Below are positions 8,857 through 18,416 of a stretch of 64,000 nucleotides of DNA, piece after piece (positions within the stretch are counted from its first letter, which is position 1; each line of letters opens with the position of its first letter). Source of the stretch: Ensifer sp. BR816 (GTDB lineage: Bacteria; Pseudomonadota; Alphaproteobacteria; Rhizobiales; Rhizobiaceae); NCBI RefSeq assembly GCF_000378985.1, contig NZ_KB905370.1, forward strand, positions 3,248,604 to 3,312,603. The letters run 5' to 3'. A model generated the notes under the pieces. That model saw only the letters and a program-made list of their open reading frames with translations. It was not told the DNA's origin and ran no database searches. Made by a program: the position numbers and the translations under genes.

Positions 8857-9630
8857 CTATTCCGAGCTCTCGGCCTTCTTGGCCGAGAGCAATTCGGCGA
8901 TCTCCATCGGGAAAGGGAAGATGATCGTCGAGTTCTTCTCGCCGGCGATGACGTTGAGCGTGCTCAGGTAGCGCAATTGCATGGCTTGCGGCTGGCGGGC
9001 GAGGATCTGCGCCGCCTCGAGCAGCTTTGCCGCAGCCTGCTGCTCGCCCTCGGCATTGATGACCTTGGCGCGCCGCTCGCGTTCGGCTTCCGCTTGGCGG
9101 GCGATCGCCCGGATCATCGACTCATTGATGTCGACATGCTTGATCTCGACGGTTGCGACCTTGATGCCCCAGGCATCGGTCTGCACGTCGAGGATCTTCT
9201 GGATATCGTCGTTCAGCCTGTCGCGTTCGGACAGCATCTCGTCAAGGTCATGCTTGCCGAGCACCGATCGCAAGGTCGTCTGGGCGAGCTGGCTTGTCGC
9301 CGCCATGAAGTCCTCGACCTGGATCGTCGACTTCTCCGCATCGATCACCCGGAAATAGATGACCGCGCTTACGCGGACCGACACGTTGTCGTGAGAAATG
9401 ACGTCCTGGCTCGGCACGTCGAGCACGCGGGTCCGGAGATCGACGCGCACCATCTGTTGCACATAGGGAACGAGCAGGATGAGACCTGGCCCCTTGACGC
9501 CCGTGAAGCGGCCGAGGGTGAAGACGACGCCGCGCTCGTATTCCCTGAGAATCCGGATCGCATAGGCGATGACGATCAGTAGGAGAAACAGCGCCGCGGC
9601 GAGCGGGACGAGACTTCCAAACCAGGGCAT
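8857..9630 (-). CDS. Slipin / SPFH-domain membrane protein
   Basis: 257 residues. One N-terminal membrane segment (about residues 8-26) is followed by a band-7/SPFH domain ([12 protein letters not shown] onward) and a helical coiled C-terminal part rich in A, E and R ([20 protein letters not shown]). ATG 9630 has AGGAGGAA six bases upstream. It follows an NfeD-type protease gene by 27 bases, the standard stomatin/NfeD operon, in which the two form a membrane quality-control or microdomain complex. Confidence 0.93.
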   Translation of the reverse strand: MPWFGSLVPLAAALFLLLIVIAYAIRILREYERGVVFTLGRFTGVKGPGLILLVPYVQQMVRVDLRTRVLDVPSQDVISHDNVSVRVSAVIYFRVIDAEKSTIQVEDFMAATSQLAQTTLRSVLGKHDLDEMLSERDRLNDDIQKILDVQTDAWGIKVATVEIKHVDINESMIRAIARQAEAERERRAKVINAEGEQQAAAKLLEAAQILARQPQAMQLRYLSTLNVIAGEKNSTIIFPFPMEIAELLSAKKAESSE

Positions 9631-9657
9631 CAATTCCTCCTCTTCTGGGCTCAGAAG

Positions 9658-11025
9658 CTAACTTCGTTTTGCCCGCCGTTCGACCTCGAGCGTCAACCCG
9701 TCTCGGCCGACGACCATCACGTCCTCGCCGGGACCGAGCGGCTCGCCGCTCACCGCCCTCCACCGCTCCCCATGCGCGATGACGTAGCCATCGACACCGG
9801 CCCAGGTGTCGACCTTGCCGAAGATGCCGATCATCTGCTCGGCGCCCGTGGCGACCTTGTGCCGGCGAGAAGCGAATGCCAGACGGGCGACAATGAGGCT
9901 GAAGGCCAGGCTTGCGATCGCCACACCGCCGAGAACCGGCCAGGACACCTGAAGTCCCGGCACGTCCGTATCGAACAGGATGGCGGCCCCGAGCACAATC
10001 GAGACCCCGCCGCCGAGCCCAAGGACGCCAAAGGACGGCGCGTGAGCCTCGGCCACCAGCAGCGCAACGCCCAGCATGATCAGGCCGATACCGGCATAAC
10101 TGACCGGCAATACCGCGAGCGCGTAGAGACCGAGCAGCAGGCTGATGCCGCCGATCGTGCCGGGCAGCACCGTGCCGGGCGCCATGAATTCGAAGATCAG
10201 CCCGTAGATGCCGACGAGCATCAGGAGCAGCGCGACGTTCGGATCGGTGATCACTGACAGCAGGCGCGTGCGCCAGTCGGGAAGCACGTCTTCGACCAAG
10301 AGCCCCGTCGTATCGAGACGCCTGTCGGCCTGGCCGACGCGAACCGTCCGGCCTTGTGCCTGTTTCAACAGGTCCTCGACGGTCGCGGCGGTGAAGTCGA
10401 CGACCTTCTCGCGCACCGCCGCCGACGACGAGAGGCTGGCGGCCTCGCGCACCGCCTTCTCGGCCCAATCGGCATTGCGATTGCGCAATTCGGCAAGCCC
10501 GCGGATATAGGCAACGGCGTCGTTGATCAGTTTTGCCTCACCGGCGTTGGCCGGCGGTTTGGGAGCATCCGCCTTGCCTTCTCCTGCGGGCTTGTCCTTG
10601 TCGTCTTTCTCGTCGCCGCCGAACAGCCCTCCCCCGATGGCGATCGGTGTCGCGGCGCCGAGATTGGTTCCCGGCGCCATCGCCGCCACGTGGCTTGCGT
10701 AGAGGATGTAGGTCCCGGCGCTCGCGGCCCTAGCGCCGCTCGGCGCGACGAAACTGGCGACAGGCACGGGCGAGTCGAGGATGGCGCGGATGATATCCCG
10801 CATCGACGTGTCGAGACCGCCAGGCGTATCCATCTGCAAGACCACCAGCGTCACGTCGCGCTGCTTGGCGCGTTGCAATCCCCGGATCACATATTCCGCC
10901 GTCGCTGGACTGATCGCCCCGTTCACATGCAGGACGAGTGCGACGCGCTCGGCTGCGGACGCAGGTGGGACGGGAAATGCAAAAGCCAGCAGGGAGAACA
11001 GCAAAAGAGTGAGGATTCGGGACAT
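9658..11025 (-). CDS. NfeD-type membrane-bound ClpP-class serine protease
   Basis: 455 residues, long-form NfeD. A signal peptide (about residues 1-24, ending PPASAAE) precedes a ClpP-class protease domain. The probable catalytic Ser is in GARAASAGTYIL near residue 100 and the Lys in AKLINDAVAY near residue 165. An acidic, lysine-rich linker (GGDEKDDKDKPAGEGK) interrupts the domain. Then follow about four to five membrane helices (residues 265-385) and a soluble OB-fold NfeD domain (EQMIGIFGKVDTW onward). It is the promoter-proximal gene of the NfeD-slipin pair. Confidence 0.92.
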   Translation of the reverse strand: MSRILTLLLFSLLAFAFPVPPASAAERVALVLHVNGAISPATAEYVIRGLQRAKQRDVTLVVLQMDTPGGLDTSMRDIIRAILDSPVPVASFVAPSGARAASAGTYILYASHVAAMAPGTNLGAATPIAIGGGLFGGDEKDDKDKPAGEGKADAPKPPANAGEAKLINDAVAYIRGLAELRNRNADWAEKAVREAASLSSSAAVREKVVDFTAATVEDLLKQAQGRTVRVGQADRRLDTTGLLVEDVLPDWRTRLLSVITDPNVALLLMLVGIYGLIFEFMAPGTVLPGTIGGISLLLGLYALAVLPVSYAGIGLIMLGVALLVAEAHAPSFGVLGLGGGVSIVLGAAILFDTDVPGLQVSWPVLGGVAIASLAFSLIVARLAFASRRHKVATGAEQMIGIFGKVDTWAGVDGYVIAHGERWRAVSGEPLGPGEDVMVVGRDGLTLEVERRAKRS

Positions 11026-11250
11026 TCGCCGTCAAGCCTCTGGTTTCGCGACCCGGCTGAGCGAGAGGCTTCTGCCCTGCCCGCTCTCTACCTTTCGTCG
11101 AAATTCATGCTTCCTAATATAGGTCAGAACCTGAAAAAGCGTAAGTGATCTAACCTCGCCGCCCTGCCGCGAAAGTTGCATCGGTATCTGCCGCGCTGCC
11201 TTCGCCACTTACCGGGAACGAGACCGAAAAGAACCGGCCAAGATCTGCGA

Positions 11251-11280
11251 TTGACTCCCTCCCTTCGAGAATGATATTGA
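11251..11280 (+). promoter_or_regulatory. Possible sigma-70 promoter of the lacI-type gene
   Basis: TTGACT (11251-11256) and TATTGA (11275-11280) are 18 bases apart and lie just before the GTG start at 11311. The rest of the 285-base gap between nfeD and this regulator shows no clear operator; GTAATCGTTAAC just downstream is only a partial palindrome. Confidence 0.35.
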
Positions 11281-11310
11281 TTTGAGTAATCGTTAACCCA
11301 AGGAAGCTTC

Positions 11311-12315
11311 GTGACCACCTCCTTGAGCGACATAGCCGAGCGCGCGGGCGTTTCCGTCAAGACCGTATCGGGTGCCCTGCATGGCGGGTCGGCGCGCATG
11401 TCGGAAGAGACGCGGCAGCGGATCAAGGAGATCGCTGAGGAACTCGGCTATGTCACCAATCTCGCCGCGCGCAGCATGCGGCAGGGCTGGATGCCGCTGA
11501 TCGGCGTCGTCGCCGACGAGTTGATCACCTCGCCTTTCGCGACCGAAATCATTCGCGGGCTCGACGGCGCGGCGCGGGCCTCCGAGATGGCGGTCTTCGC
11601 AATGACGCTCTCGGGTAGCCGCGACGTCGCCTCGGTATTGGAGGAAGTGCGCCGCTTCCGGCCGCGGGCGATCGCGTATGCGGCGATGTACCACAAGACC
11701 GTCACGCTGCCGCAGGAATTTGCCGGCACGGTCGGCGTGATGATCAATTGCCGCGAGGCAAACGACCGGGTGACCTCGCTGGTGCCGGACGAGGTCGGCG
11801 CAGCGCATGAGATCACCAGCTACCTGATCGATGCAGGGCGGCGCAGCATCGCCTTCATCAACCTGCCGGGCCTGCTCGCCGGCGATCTGCGCGAGACAGG
11901 TTTTCGTCAGGCGATGACGGAAGCCGGGCTCGACGGTGTCGGCGCAAGAGTCTTGCCGGCCGCGCGGCGCGCGATCTACAGCGACAGGGCGCCGAGCCTC
12001 GTCCATTCCCACGTAACGGAACTGATGAGCGGACCTCGCCGCCCGGACGCGATCCTTTGCGGCAACGATCGTGTTGCGATGGAGGTCTATGCGGCGCTCC
12101 GCCGGGTCGGCGCCGAGATCCCGGACGACGTCGCCGTCGCGAGCTTCGACAACCAGGTCGACATCGCCACGCGCCTCGATCCGCCTTTGACGACCATGGC
12201 CCTCCCGCATCGCGCGATGGGCCGCATGGCGGCCAACATCCTGCTCACCAGCGATGCAGCGCCGGGAGAGGTGCGAAAGTTGCCGTTCCAACTGGTGGAG
12301 CGGCTATCCGTATGA
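11311..12315 (+). CDS. LacI-family transcriptional regulator of the fructoside operon
   Basis: 334 residues: N-terminal LacI helix-turn-helix (SLSDIAERAGVSVKTVSGAL, about residues 4-23), hinge region around residues 48-60, then a periplasmic-binding-protein-like effector domain with the typical ending of GalR/LacI regulators. The start is GTG 11311, with AAGGAAG just upstream. It is co-directional with and 38 bases ahead of the binding-protein gene, so it probably regulates, and may be co-transcribed with, the sugar operon that follows. Confidence 0.92.
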   Translation: MTTSLSDIAERAGVSVKTVSGALHGGSARMSEETRQRIKEIAEELGYVTNLAARSMRQGWMPLIGVVADELITSPFATEIIRGLDGAARASEMAVFAMTLSGSRDVASVLEEVRRFRPRAIAYAAMYHKTVTLPQEFAGTVGVMINCREANDRVTSLVPDEVGAAHEITSYLIDAGRRSIAFINLPGLLAGDLRETGFRQAMTEAGLDGVGARVLPAARRAIYSDRAPSLVHSHVTELMSGPRRPDAILCGNDRVAMEVYAALRRVGAEIPDDVAVASFDNQVDIATRLDPPLTTMALPHRAMGRMAANILLTSDAAPGEVRKLPFQLVERLSV

Positions 12316-12353
12316 ATTCAGTTGCAGCAAAAACCCGTTGAGGAGGAGTGACT

Positions 12354-13649
12354 ATGATGGGTAAACGTTTACTTTCACTACTGACGACCTCGGCCGCCCT
12401 GGGTCTAGTGATGGGCCAGGCCGAAGCCAAGACCGTGATCCAGGTGATGCACCAGGGCGATCCCGGCTGGGTCTCGACCTATGGTGAAGTCGCCAAGCGT
12501 TTCGAGGCGGCCAATCCGGATGTCGACATTGAACTGATCTACGCGCCGCACGACGCCTATAACGAGAAGTTCAGCGCCGCCGTCATGTCCAAGCAGTTGC
12601 CGGACGTCATGGAACTGGATGCGCCCTTCCTCGCCAACTACGTCTGGTCAGGATACCTGCAGCCGATCAAGCCTTTGATCGACCAGGACATCCTCGAGGA
12701 CATGACGGAGTCCAACGTCGCGCAGGGCACCTATCCGATCGACAAGGAGCTTTACGCGGTCGGCCTCACCGACTCCTCCGTCGTCCTCTATGGCAACAGG
12801 AAATATCTGGAAGCGATCGGTGCCCGCATCCCGAAGGGAGTGGATGACGCCTGGACGCGCGAGGAATTCGAAGGCTACCTCGAGAAGCTTTCGAAGGTCG
12901 AAGGCGTCAAATGGCCGATCGACACCTTCCGCGGCTATGGCATCAAAACCGAATGGATCACCTATGCCTATGGCCCGATCCTGCAATCGGCAGGCTGCGA
13001 CTTGATCGATCGCAAGACCTGGAAATCGGTCGGAACGCTCGACAGCGATCCTTGTGTCGATGCGCTGACGATGATGCAGACATGGGTGAAGAACGGCTGG
13101 GTCGTGCCGCAATCCTCCGGCACCAACCAGTTTTTCGCCGAGGGGCACCCGGCCGCGCTGGCGTTCGGCGGCCACTGGATCTATGCGGAAGCCGCCGCCT
13201 CGATGAAGGACGACATTGTCGTCATGCCGCTGCCGAAGTTCGGGCCGAAAGGCGTAAGCCCGAACGGCACCTGGATCTGGGGCATCACGACCGCCTCAGA
13301 GCATCCCGATATTGCCGGCAAGTTCGTGAGCTTCATGCTGAAGGACAAGCAGTATCGCGACTATGCCAGGGAAGATTCCGCCTATCCCGGGCTGAAGAGC
13401 TTTGCCGCCGATTCCCCCTTGTACAATGCCGGCGGCCCGATGGCCGTCGCCTTCGAGCAGGCATCGAAGACCGCGATCGCACGGCCGCCGCATCCCGCCT
13501 ATCCGGCGATCACCTCGGCCTTCATGGGAGCCGTCGACGAGATCTTCAACGGCGGCGACGTCAAGGCGGCGCTGACCGCAGCGGCCGAGAAAATCGACGA
13601 GGACATCGAAGAAAACGACGGCTACCCGCCCTTCGACGAACAGCAGTAA
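12354..13649 (+). CDS. Sugar ABC transporter substrate-binding protein
   Basis: 431 residues, family 1 extracellular solute-binding protein with a signal peptide (about residues 1-25, ending GQAEA before KTVIQV). AGGAGG at 12341-12346 precedes ATG 12354 by seven bases. It delivers an oligosaccharide to the two permeases that follow. The GH32 enzyme in the same operon suggests a sucrose-, inulin- or levan-derived fructoside. A GC-rich stem after its stop (13657-13688) may keep its message more abundant than that of the permeases. Confidence 0.93.
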   Translation: MMGKRLLSLLTTSAALGLVMGQAEAKTVIQVMHQGDPGWVSTYGEVAKRFEAANPDVDIELIYAPHDAYNEKFSAAVMSKQLPDVMELDAPFLANYVWSGYLQPIKPLIDQDILEDMTESNVAQGTYPIDKELYAVGLTDSSVVLYGNRKYLEAIGARIPKGVDDAWTREEFEGYLEKLSKVEGVKWPIDTFRGYGIKTEWITYAYGPILQSAGCDLIDRKTWKSVGTLDSDPCVDALTMMQTWVKNGWVVPQSSGTNQFFAEGHPAALAFGGHWIYAEAAASMKDDIVVMPLPKFGPKGVSPNGTWIWGITTASEHPDIAGKFVSFMLKDKQYRDYAREDSAYPGLKSFAADSPLYNAGGPMAVAFEQASKTAIARPPHPAYPAITSAFMGAVDEIFNGGDVKAALTAAAEKIDEDIEENDGYPPFDEQQ

Positions 13650-13656
13650 CGCTGAC

Positions 13657-13688
13657 GGGCGGCCGCGGGCCAGTCCGCGCGACCGCCC
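13657..13688 (+). terminator. Intra-operon stem-loop after the binding-protein gene
   Basis: GGGCGGCCGCG pairs with CGCGACCGCCC (11 positions, one mismatch) around a 10-base loop, without a T-tract. Stems here often stabilise the binding-protein message or attenuate the downstream genes; function is inferred from position. Confidence 0.4.
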
Positions 13689-13738
13689 ACATCGCTCGCA
13701 TGGGCGATCGACGTACACGATTGAATGAGGAGGAGATC

Positions 13739-14680
13739 ATGACCTTGCAGCAACCGGCGCTGACTGCGACGGCAGCCGTGGCGCGCCCAGCTCGACGCCG
13801 GGACAAGGGCCGACTGTTCCAGGAGATCGGCATGCTTGCGCCCGCGGTGGTGCTGCTGACGATCTTCCTCATAGTGCCGTTCCTCCTGTCGTTCTGGACG
13901 GCCATGACCAATCAACCCTTGGTGCCGCGTCCGACGCCGGTCCGCTTCATCGGCCTCACCAACTTCCTGAGGATCCTGAAGGACGACCTGTTCTGGACTT
14001 CTCTCTGGAACGTTTCGCGCTTCACCTTCTGGATCCTGCCGGTGCAATGCGGGCTCGCCTTCGCGACCGCCCTGCTGCTGCATCAGAAGCTGCCCTTCCG
14101 CAACTTCTTCCGCGGGCTGTTCTTCCTGCCCGCCATCACCTCGATGGTCGTTGTCTGCGTCATCTGGGGAACGCTCTTCCAGTATCCGACCGGGCCACTC
14201 AACCAGGTGATCGGTTTCCTCTCCGGCGGGCACATCCAGCCGATCGACTGGCTCGGCGATCCCAACTGGGCGATGTTCTCGATCGTGCTGCTCTCGGCCT
14301 GGCAGGCCTACGGCTTCCAGATGATCGTCTATCTCGCCGGGCTGCAGGGCATTCCCGACGAGCTCTATGATGCCGCCCGCATCGACGGCGCCAATGCGTT
14401 CCAGCGCTTCTGGCATGTGACCATGCCGGGGCTGAGACCGACGCATGTCTTCGTGCTTGTGATCACTACCATCCAGGCCTTCAAGCTCTATACCCAGGTC
14501 GCAGTCCTCACCCAGGGCGGGCCGAAAAGCAGCACCGAAACCGTGGTGCACTACATGGTGCGAACCGGCTTCGAAGAACAGAAGCTGGGGCTTGCCTCGG
14601 CCGTGTCGGTCATTCTGTTCCTCATCGTTCTCGTTATCGCGCTGCTGCAGCGCCAGCTTCTGAGGCGTTTCGATGTCTGA
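13739..14680 (+). CDS. Sugar ABC transporter permease (MalF/UgpA type)
   Basis: 313 residues with six predicted membrane helices and the EAA loop near residue 213 (ELYDAARIDGANAFQRFWHV). The start ATG 13739 follows a strong GAGGAGGAG. It overlaps the next permease by eight bases, which implies translational coupling. Confidence 0.93.
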   Translation: MTLQQPALTATAAVARPARRRDKGRLFQEIGMLAPAVVLLTIFLIVPFLLSFWTAMTNQPLVPRPTPVRFIGLTNFLRILKDDLFWTSLWNVSRFTFWILPVQCGLAFATALLLHQKLPFRNFFRGLFFLPAITSMVVVCVIWGTLFQYPTGPLNQVIGFLSGGHIQPIDWLGDPNWAMFSIVLLSAWQAYGFQMIVYLAGLQGIPDELYDAARIDGANAFQRFWHVTMPGLRPTHVFVLVITTIQAFKLYTQVAVLTQGGPKSSTETVVHYMVRTGFEEQKLGLASAVSVILFLIVLVIALLQRQLLRRFDV

Positions 14681-15566
14681 TCTCGTCCTTTCCCCAACGC
14701 AAATGGAGGTAAAGCGCGAGCGCTCCGCCATCGGTTCGCTGCGCCTCGTGCAGACCGCCTGCATCCTCGTCATCGCCCTCGTCATCGTCTCGCCGCTGTT
14801 CATGCTGCTGGTGGCGAGCCTCAAGGATGATCGCTTCCAGATTCTGGCAGACATGGGCAGTTTCCGCGCCTTCTGGGTGTCGAACCCGACGCTGTCGAAC
14901 TTCGCGGAAGTCGGCAACCTGACGGGCGAGCTCGCCTATGGCCGCTATCTCCTGAATTCGCTGTTCATTCTCGCATGCACGGTCGGCGCCGGGCTGATCG
15001 TCAATTCGATGGCCGGCTTCGTGCTCGCCTGGGGGTCGCTGCGCGGCCGGGCCTTGATCCTGTCGCTGGTCATCGCCCTCTACGTCATTCCGCAGGAAAG
15101 CATCATCATGCCGCTCGTCATCATGGTGTCGCGTGCCGGCATGACCGACACCTTCGCGGTGCAGATCGTGCCCTGGGTCGCCAGCCCGCTCTACATCTTC
15201 CTGTTCTACCAGTTCTTCGCCCAGCTTCCGAAGGAGCTGTTCGAGGCCGCCGAGATGGACGGTGCTTCGGTCTTCCGCATCTACCGCTCGATCTTCCTGC
15301 CGCTCAGCCTGCCGGCGCTCGCCACCGTCTCGATCCTCATGGGGATCGAGGCCTGGAACCAGTATCTCTGGCCGATCCTGGTGACACAGACCGACTACGC
15401 TCGGCCGATCGCAGTCGCCATAGCCACCTTCTTCGGCCAGGACAGCATCTACTGGGATCGCGCCATGGCGGCCTCCGTCCTGATGATGATCCCGATCCTC
15501 GCCCTCTATCTCGCCTTCCAGCGCTGGTTCGTAAGTTCCTTTGTTGGCTCCGCCGTGAAAGGTTGA
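14673..15566 (+). CDS. Sugar ABC transporter permease (MalG/UgpE type)
   Basis: 297 residues, second permease of the importer, with membrane helices and the EAA motif at ELFEAAEMDGASVFRIYRSI near residue 190. Its start lies inside the end of the first permease gene, and the GH32 gene begins three bases after its stop. Confidence 0.93.
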   Translation: MSDLVLSPTQMEVKRERSAIGSLRLVQTACILVIALVIVSPLFMLLVASLKDDRFQILADMGSFRAFWVSNPTLSNFAEVGNLTGELAYGRYLLNSLFILACTVGAGLIVNSMAGFVLAWGSLRGRALILSLVIALYVIPQESIIMPLVIMVSRAGMTDTFAVQIVPWVASPLYIFLFYQFFAQLPKELFEAAEMDGASVFRIYRSIFLPLSLPALATVSILMGIEAWNQYLWPILVTQTDYARPIAVAIATFFGQDSIYWDRAMAASVLMMIPILALYLAFQRWFVSSFVGSAVKG

Positions 15567-15569
15567 TCA

Positions 15570-17291
15570 ATGACAAGCCATGCAAACCCCTCCTCGCTTC
15601 TCGACGGCAGCCTCAAGACGCTGAGCGCCGTCCTTCCCGCTGGAACGACCATCCATGCCTGGCTGAAGGCAGTCGACGCGGCAACTCCGGCCGTGCTGCG
15701 AGCCAGCCAGGAAGGACGCGACGCCGGCCACCTAACGGCGCGCAACAGCGAGGAATTCGAGTTCCAGACGCTGGTGATCGAGGGCGGCGGCGAAACGACC
15801 TTGACCTATGACGCAACGACCACCGCCCTTTCCGTCGTCTATGCCTTTTCGGAAAAGGAGGTGCTGCAATCCGGCATCCGCATCCTCTTCACCGGCGAAA
15901 CCAATGCGACACCGGCCGCACCCGGCAGCTACCATTTCCGCCCGCCCTTCGGGTGGATGAACGATCCGAACGGCGTCGGCCGCTTCGGCGACAAGGTGCA
16001 TCTCTTCTACCAACACTATCCGCACAGCCTGCGCTGGAACACGATGCATTGGGGCCATGCGGTCTCCGACGACTATCTCCGCTGGAAGCATCTACCCGTG
16101 TTCCTCCTGCCCTCGGCGGAGCTTTCGGCGCGCGCCGACGGCCGCGGCGGCGCCTTCTCCGGCTCGGCAATCCCGCTTGCCGGAGAGGAGGCCGGGATCC
16201 GTGTCTTCTTCACCGAGCAGGTCAAGGACCGCGCGCCGGAAGAGCAGATCCAGTTGACAGCTGTCACCCGCGACCAGATAACCGCCGATGCCGCCGAAGT
16301 CATTCTTCCTGAGCGTCCGGCGGACCTCGACCTGACGCTCGATTTCCGCGATCCCTATGTGATCAAGGGTCCGGATGGCCGCTGGAAGATGCTTCTCGGC
16401 AGCCGCGACCACGCCGGCGGCGTCATCCTGCTCTATGACACCGTCGATGAAGCGGCGGCTGGCGGCTGGAACTTCCTCGGCATCCTGCACCGCGAGGACC
16501 GTTTCGGCATGACCGCCGCCGAATGCCCGTGCATCGTCCCGGTCGACGGGCCGGCCGATGATCCGCAAACCCGCTGGGCACTGATCTTCGGCCTCTTGAC
16601 CAGCCGCGATCCGGCGACCGGCCGCCGCAACATCACCATCGCGACCGTCGGCCGCTTCGACGGCCGGAGTTTCGTGAAGGAATTCGAGCAGGAACTCGAT
16701 TTCGGCACCGACGCCTATGCCTTTCAGGCATTCGTCGACCAGTCCGGGCCGGTCGGCATTGCCTGGCTGGCGAATTGGACGGAGATCTCGAAGAAGGCCG
16801 ATTTCCCGACCGCCATGACGCTGCCGCGACGCGTCCTGCTCAACGACGGCGCTCTGTTGACACCGCCGGTCGACGCCGTCGACAGCCTGCGCCAACACGT
16901 GATCGACGAGTTCCGGCTATCGTCCGGTGAAACCGTCGAGCTCGGCAACGGCGCCGTTGAGATCGTCATCGACCTTGCGGCCCCAGGCGCGGCCTTCGAC
17001 CTCGAATTCGATCATCCCGACGTCGAGCTCGGCCTCAGGATCGACCAGGAAGGCTTGAGCATCCTCTACGACGTTCCGGACGGCAAATGGCTGCCCCGCT
17101 ACATCGCGGCTGGCGCGCGCCCCTCGACGCTTCGCATCTTCCTCGACAAGGGATCGATCGAAGTCTTCGCCGACAACGGCCGCTGGACGGGGACGAAGCG
17201 CCTGCCCGGCTTCGAGGGCGCCCGTTCGGCGCGCCTTGCCGCACCTGACGGCAATATCGCCACCGCACGCATCTGGCAGCTCAAGCTCTGA
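15570..17291 (+). CDS. Glycoside hydrolase family 32 fructosidase (sucrose/levan/inulin-type)
   Basis: 573 residues. The three GH32 signatures are present: WMNDPNG near residue 128 (nucleophile Asp), FRDPYV near residue 258 (transition-state stabiliser Asp), and AAECPCI near residue 317 (acid/base Glu). A C-terminal beta-sandwich with the common SIEVFADNG element follows. There is an unusual N-terminal extension of about 110 residues before the beta-propeller. No signal peptide is seen, so it hydrolyses imported beta-fructosides in the cytoplasm. It lies between the permease and ATPase genes, tying transport to hydrolysis. Sucrose versus fructo-oligosaccharide cannot be decided here. Confidence 0.92.
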   Translation: MTSHANPSSLLDGSLKTLSAVLPAGTTIHAWLKAVDAATPAVLRASQEGRDAGHLTARNSEEFEFQTLVIEGGGETTLTYDATTTALSVVYAFSEKEVLQSGIRILFTGETNATPAAPGSYHFRPPFGWMNDPNGVGRFGDKVHLFYQHYPHSLRWNTMHWGHAVSDDYLRWKHLPVFLLPSAELSARADGRGGAFSGSAIPLAGEEAGIRVFFTEQVKDRAPEEQIQLTAVTRDQITADAAEVILPERPADLDLTLDFRDPYVIKGPDGRWKMLLGSRDHAGGVILLYDTVDEAAAGGWNFLGILHREDRFGMTAAECPCIVPVDGPADDPQTRWALIFGLLTSRDPATGRRNITIATVGRFDGRSFVKEFEQELDFGTDAYAFQAFVDQSGPVGIAWLANWTEISKKADFPTAMTLPRRVLLNDGALLTPPVDAVDSLRQHVIDEFRLSSGETVELGNGAVEIVIDLAAPGAAFDLEFDHPDVELGLRIDQEGLSILYDVPDGKWLPRYIAAGARPSTLRIFLDKGSIEVFADNGRWTGTKRLPGFEGARSARLAAPDGNIATARIWQLKL

Positions 17292-17315
17292 AGGACAGGA
17301 AGGGAGGAACAAAAG

Positions 17316-18362
17316 ATGGCATCCGTCACGATCGAACAGGTTCGCAAGCAATACGGCGCCGTGCCGGTGATCCACGGCGTTTCGATGGACATCGAGGATG
17401 GCGAGTTCGTCACTCTCGTCGGCCCCTCCGGCTGCGGCAAGTCGACCCTCTTGCGTATGCTCGCCGGGCTCGAGGACATCAGCGGCGGCGAGATCCGCAT
17501 TGGCGGTCGCCTCGTCAACGACGTCGCGCCAAAGGAGCGTGACATCGCCATGGTGTTTCAGAGCTACGCGCTCTATCCGCACATGACGGTCGCGGAGAAC
17601 ATGGGCTTCGCGCTGAAGCTCAAAGGCGAAGGCAAGGCCGCGATCGAGAAGCGCGTGCGCGAAGCGGCCGACATCCTGGCGCTCGGACCGCTGCTCGACC
17701 GCCTGCCGAAGCAGCTTTCCGGCGGCCAGCGTCAGCGCGTCGCAATGGGGCGAGCGATCGTCCGCCATCCGCAGGTCTTCCTGTTCGACGAACCGCTCTC
17801 GAACCTCGACGCCAAGCTGCGCGTCACCATGCGCGCCGAAATCAAGGACCTGCACCAGCGCCTCAAGACGACGACCGTCTATGTTACTCACGACCAGATC
17901 GAGGCGATGACCATGGCGGACCGGATCGTCGTCATGCGCGGCGGCAATGTCGAGCAGATCGGCAAGCCGCTCGAACTCTACGACCGGCCAACAAATACCT
18001 TCGTCGCGACCTTCATCGGTTCACCGGCCATGAACCTCTTCGAAGGTTCGGTCGGGAATGGCGGATTCGTCATGCGTGACGGCGTGTCGCTACCAATGCC
18101 AGCCGGCTATCGGGGAGCAACCGCAGAGGTCTACGGCATCCGGCCCGAACATCTTACCATCGCCGAGGCCGGTGTGCCGGCGACGGTGGTCGTCGTCGAG
18201 CCGACCGGCTCCGAAACCCATGTGCTCGTCAAGCTCGGCTCGGCGGATGCCAACCTGGTCCTCAGGGACCGGATCGATCTTGAGCCCGGACAACGCGTGC
18301 ATGTCGCTCCGAACCTCGCCAAGCTGCATCTGTTTTCGGCGCAGGGAACGCGCGTCAACTGA
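17316..18362 (+). CDS. Sugar ABC transporter ATP-binding protein (MalK/UgpC type)
   Basis: 348 residues. Walker A GPSGCGKST near residue 38, signature LSGGQRQRVAMGRA near residue 134, Walker B VFLFDEPLSNLD near residue 154, and a C-terminal TOBE/regulatory domain (from about residue 235). GGGAGGAA precedes ATG 17316. Last gene of the fructoside operon; a strong palindrome follows its stop. Confidence 0.94.
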   Translation: MASVTIEQVRKQYGAVPVIHGVSMDIEDGEFVTLVGPSGCGKSTLLRMLAGLEDISGGEIRIGGRLVNDVAPKERDIAMVFQSYALYPHMTVAENMGFALKLKGEGKAAIEKRVREAADILALGPLLDRLPKQLSGGQRQRVAMGRAIVRHPQVFLFDEPLSNLDAKLRVTMRAEIKDLHQRLKTTTVYVTHDQIEAMTMADRIVVMRGGNVEQIGKPLELYDRPTNTFVATFIGSPAMNLFEGSVGNGGFVMRDGVSLPMPAGYRGATAEVYGIRPEHLTIAEAGVPATVVVVEPTGSETHVLVKLGSADANLVLRDRIDLEPGQRVHVAPNLAKLHLFSAQGTRVN

Positions 18363-18383
18363 CGTCGTCGCCCCGACCTTCAC

Positions 18384-18413
18384 GTGTCGCGCCGCGTTGG
18401 CGCGGCGCGACAC
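18384..18413. terminator. Bidirectional stem-loop between converging operons
   Basis: A perfect 13-base-pair stem (GTGTCGCGCCGCG and its complement) with loop TTGG lies between the sugar-transport ATPase gene (+) and the iron-transport ATPase gene (-). There is no T-tract, but its position and stability fit a shared terminator. Confidence 0.6.
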
Positions 18414-18416
18414 CGA

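Noticed and set aside
15563-15570. TTGATCAA resembling an FNR half-site pair before the GH32 gene
   Set aside because: The four-base spacer is missing, so it is not an FNR/FixK box.
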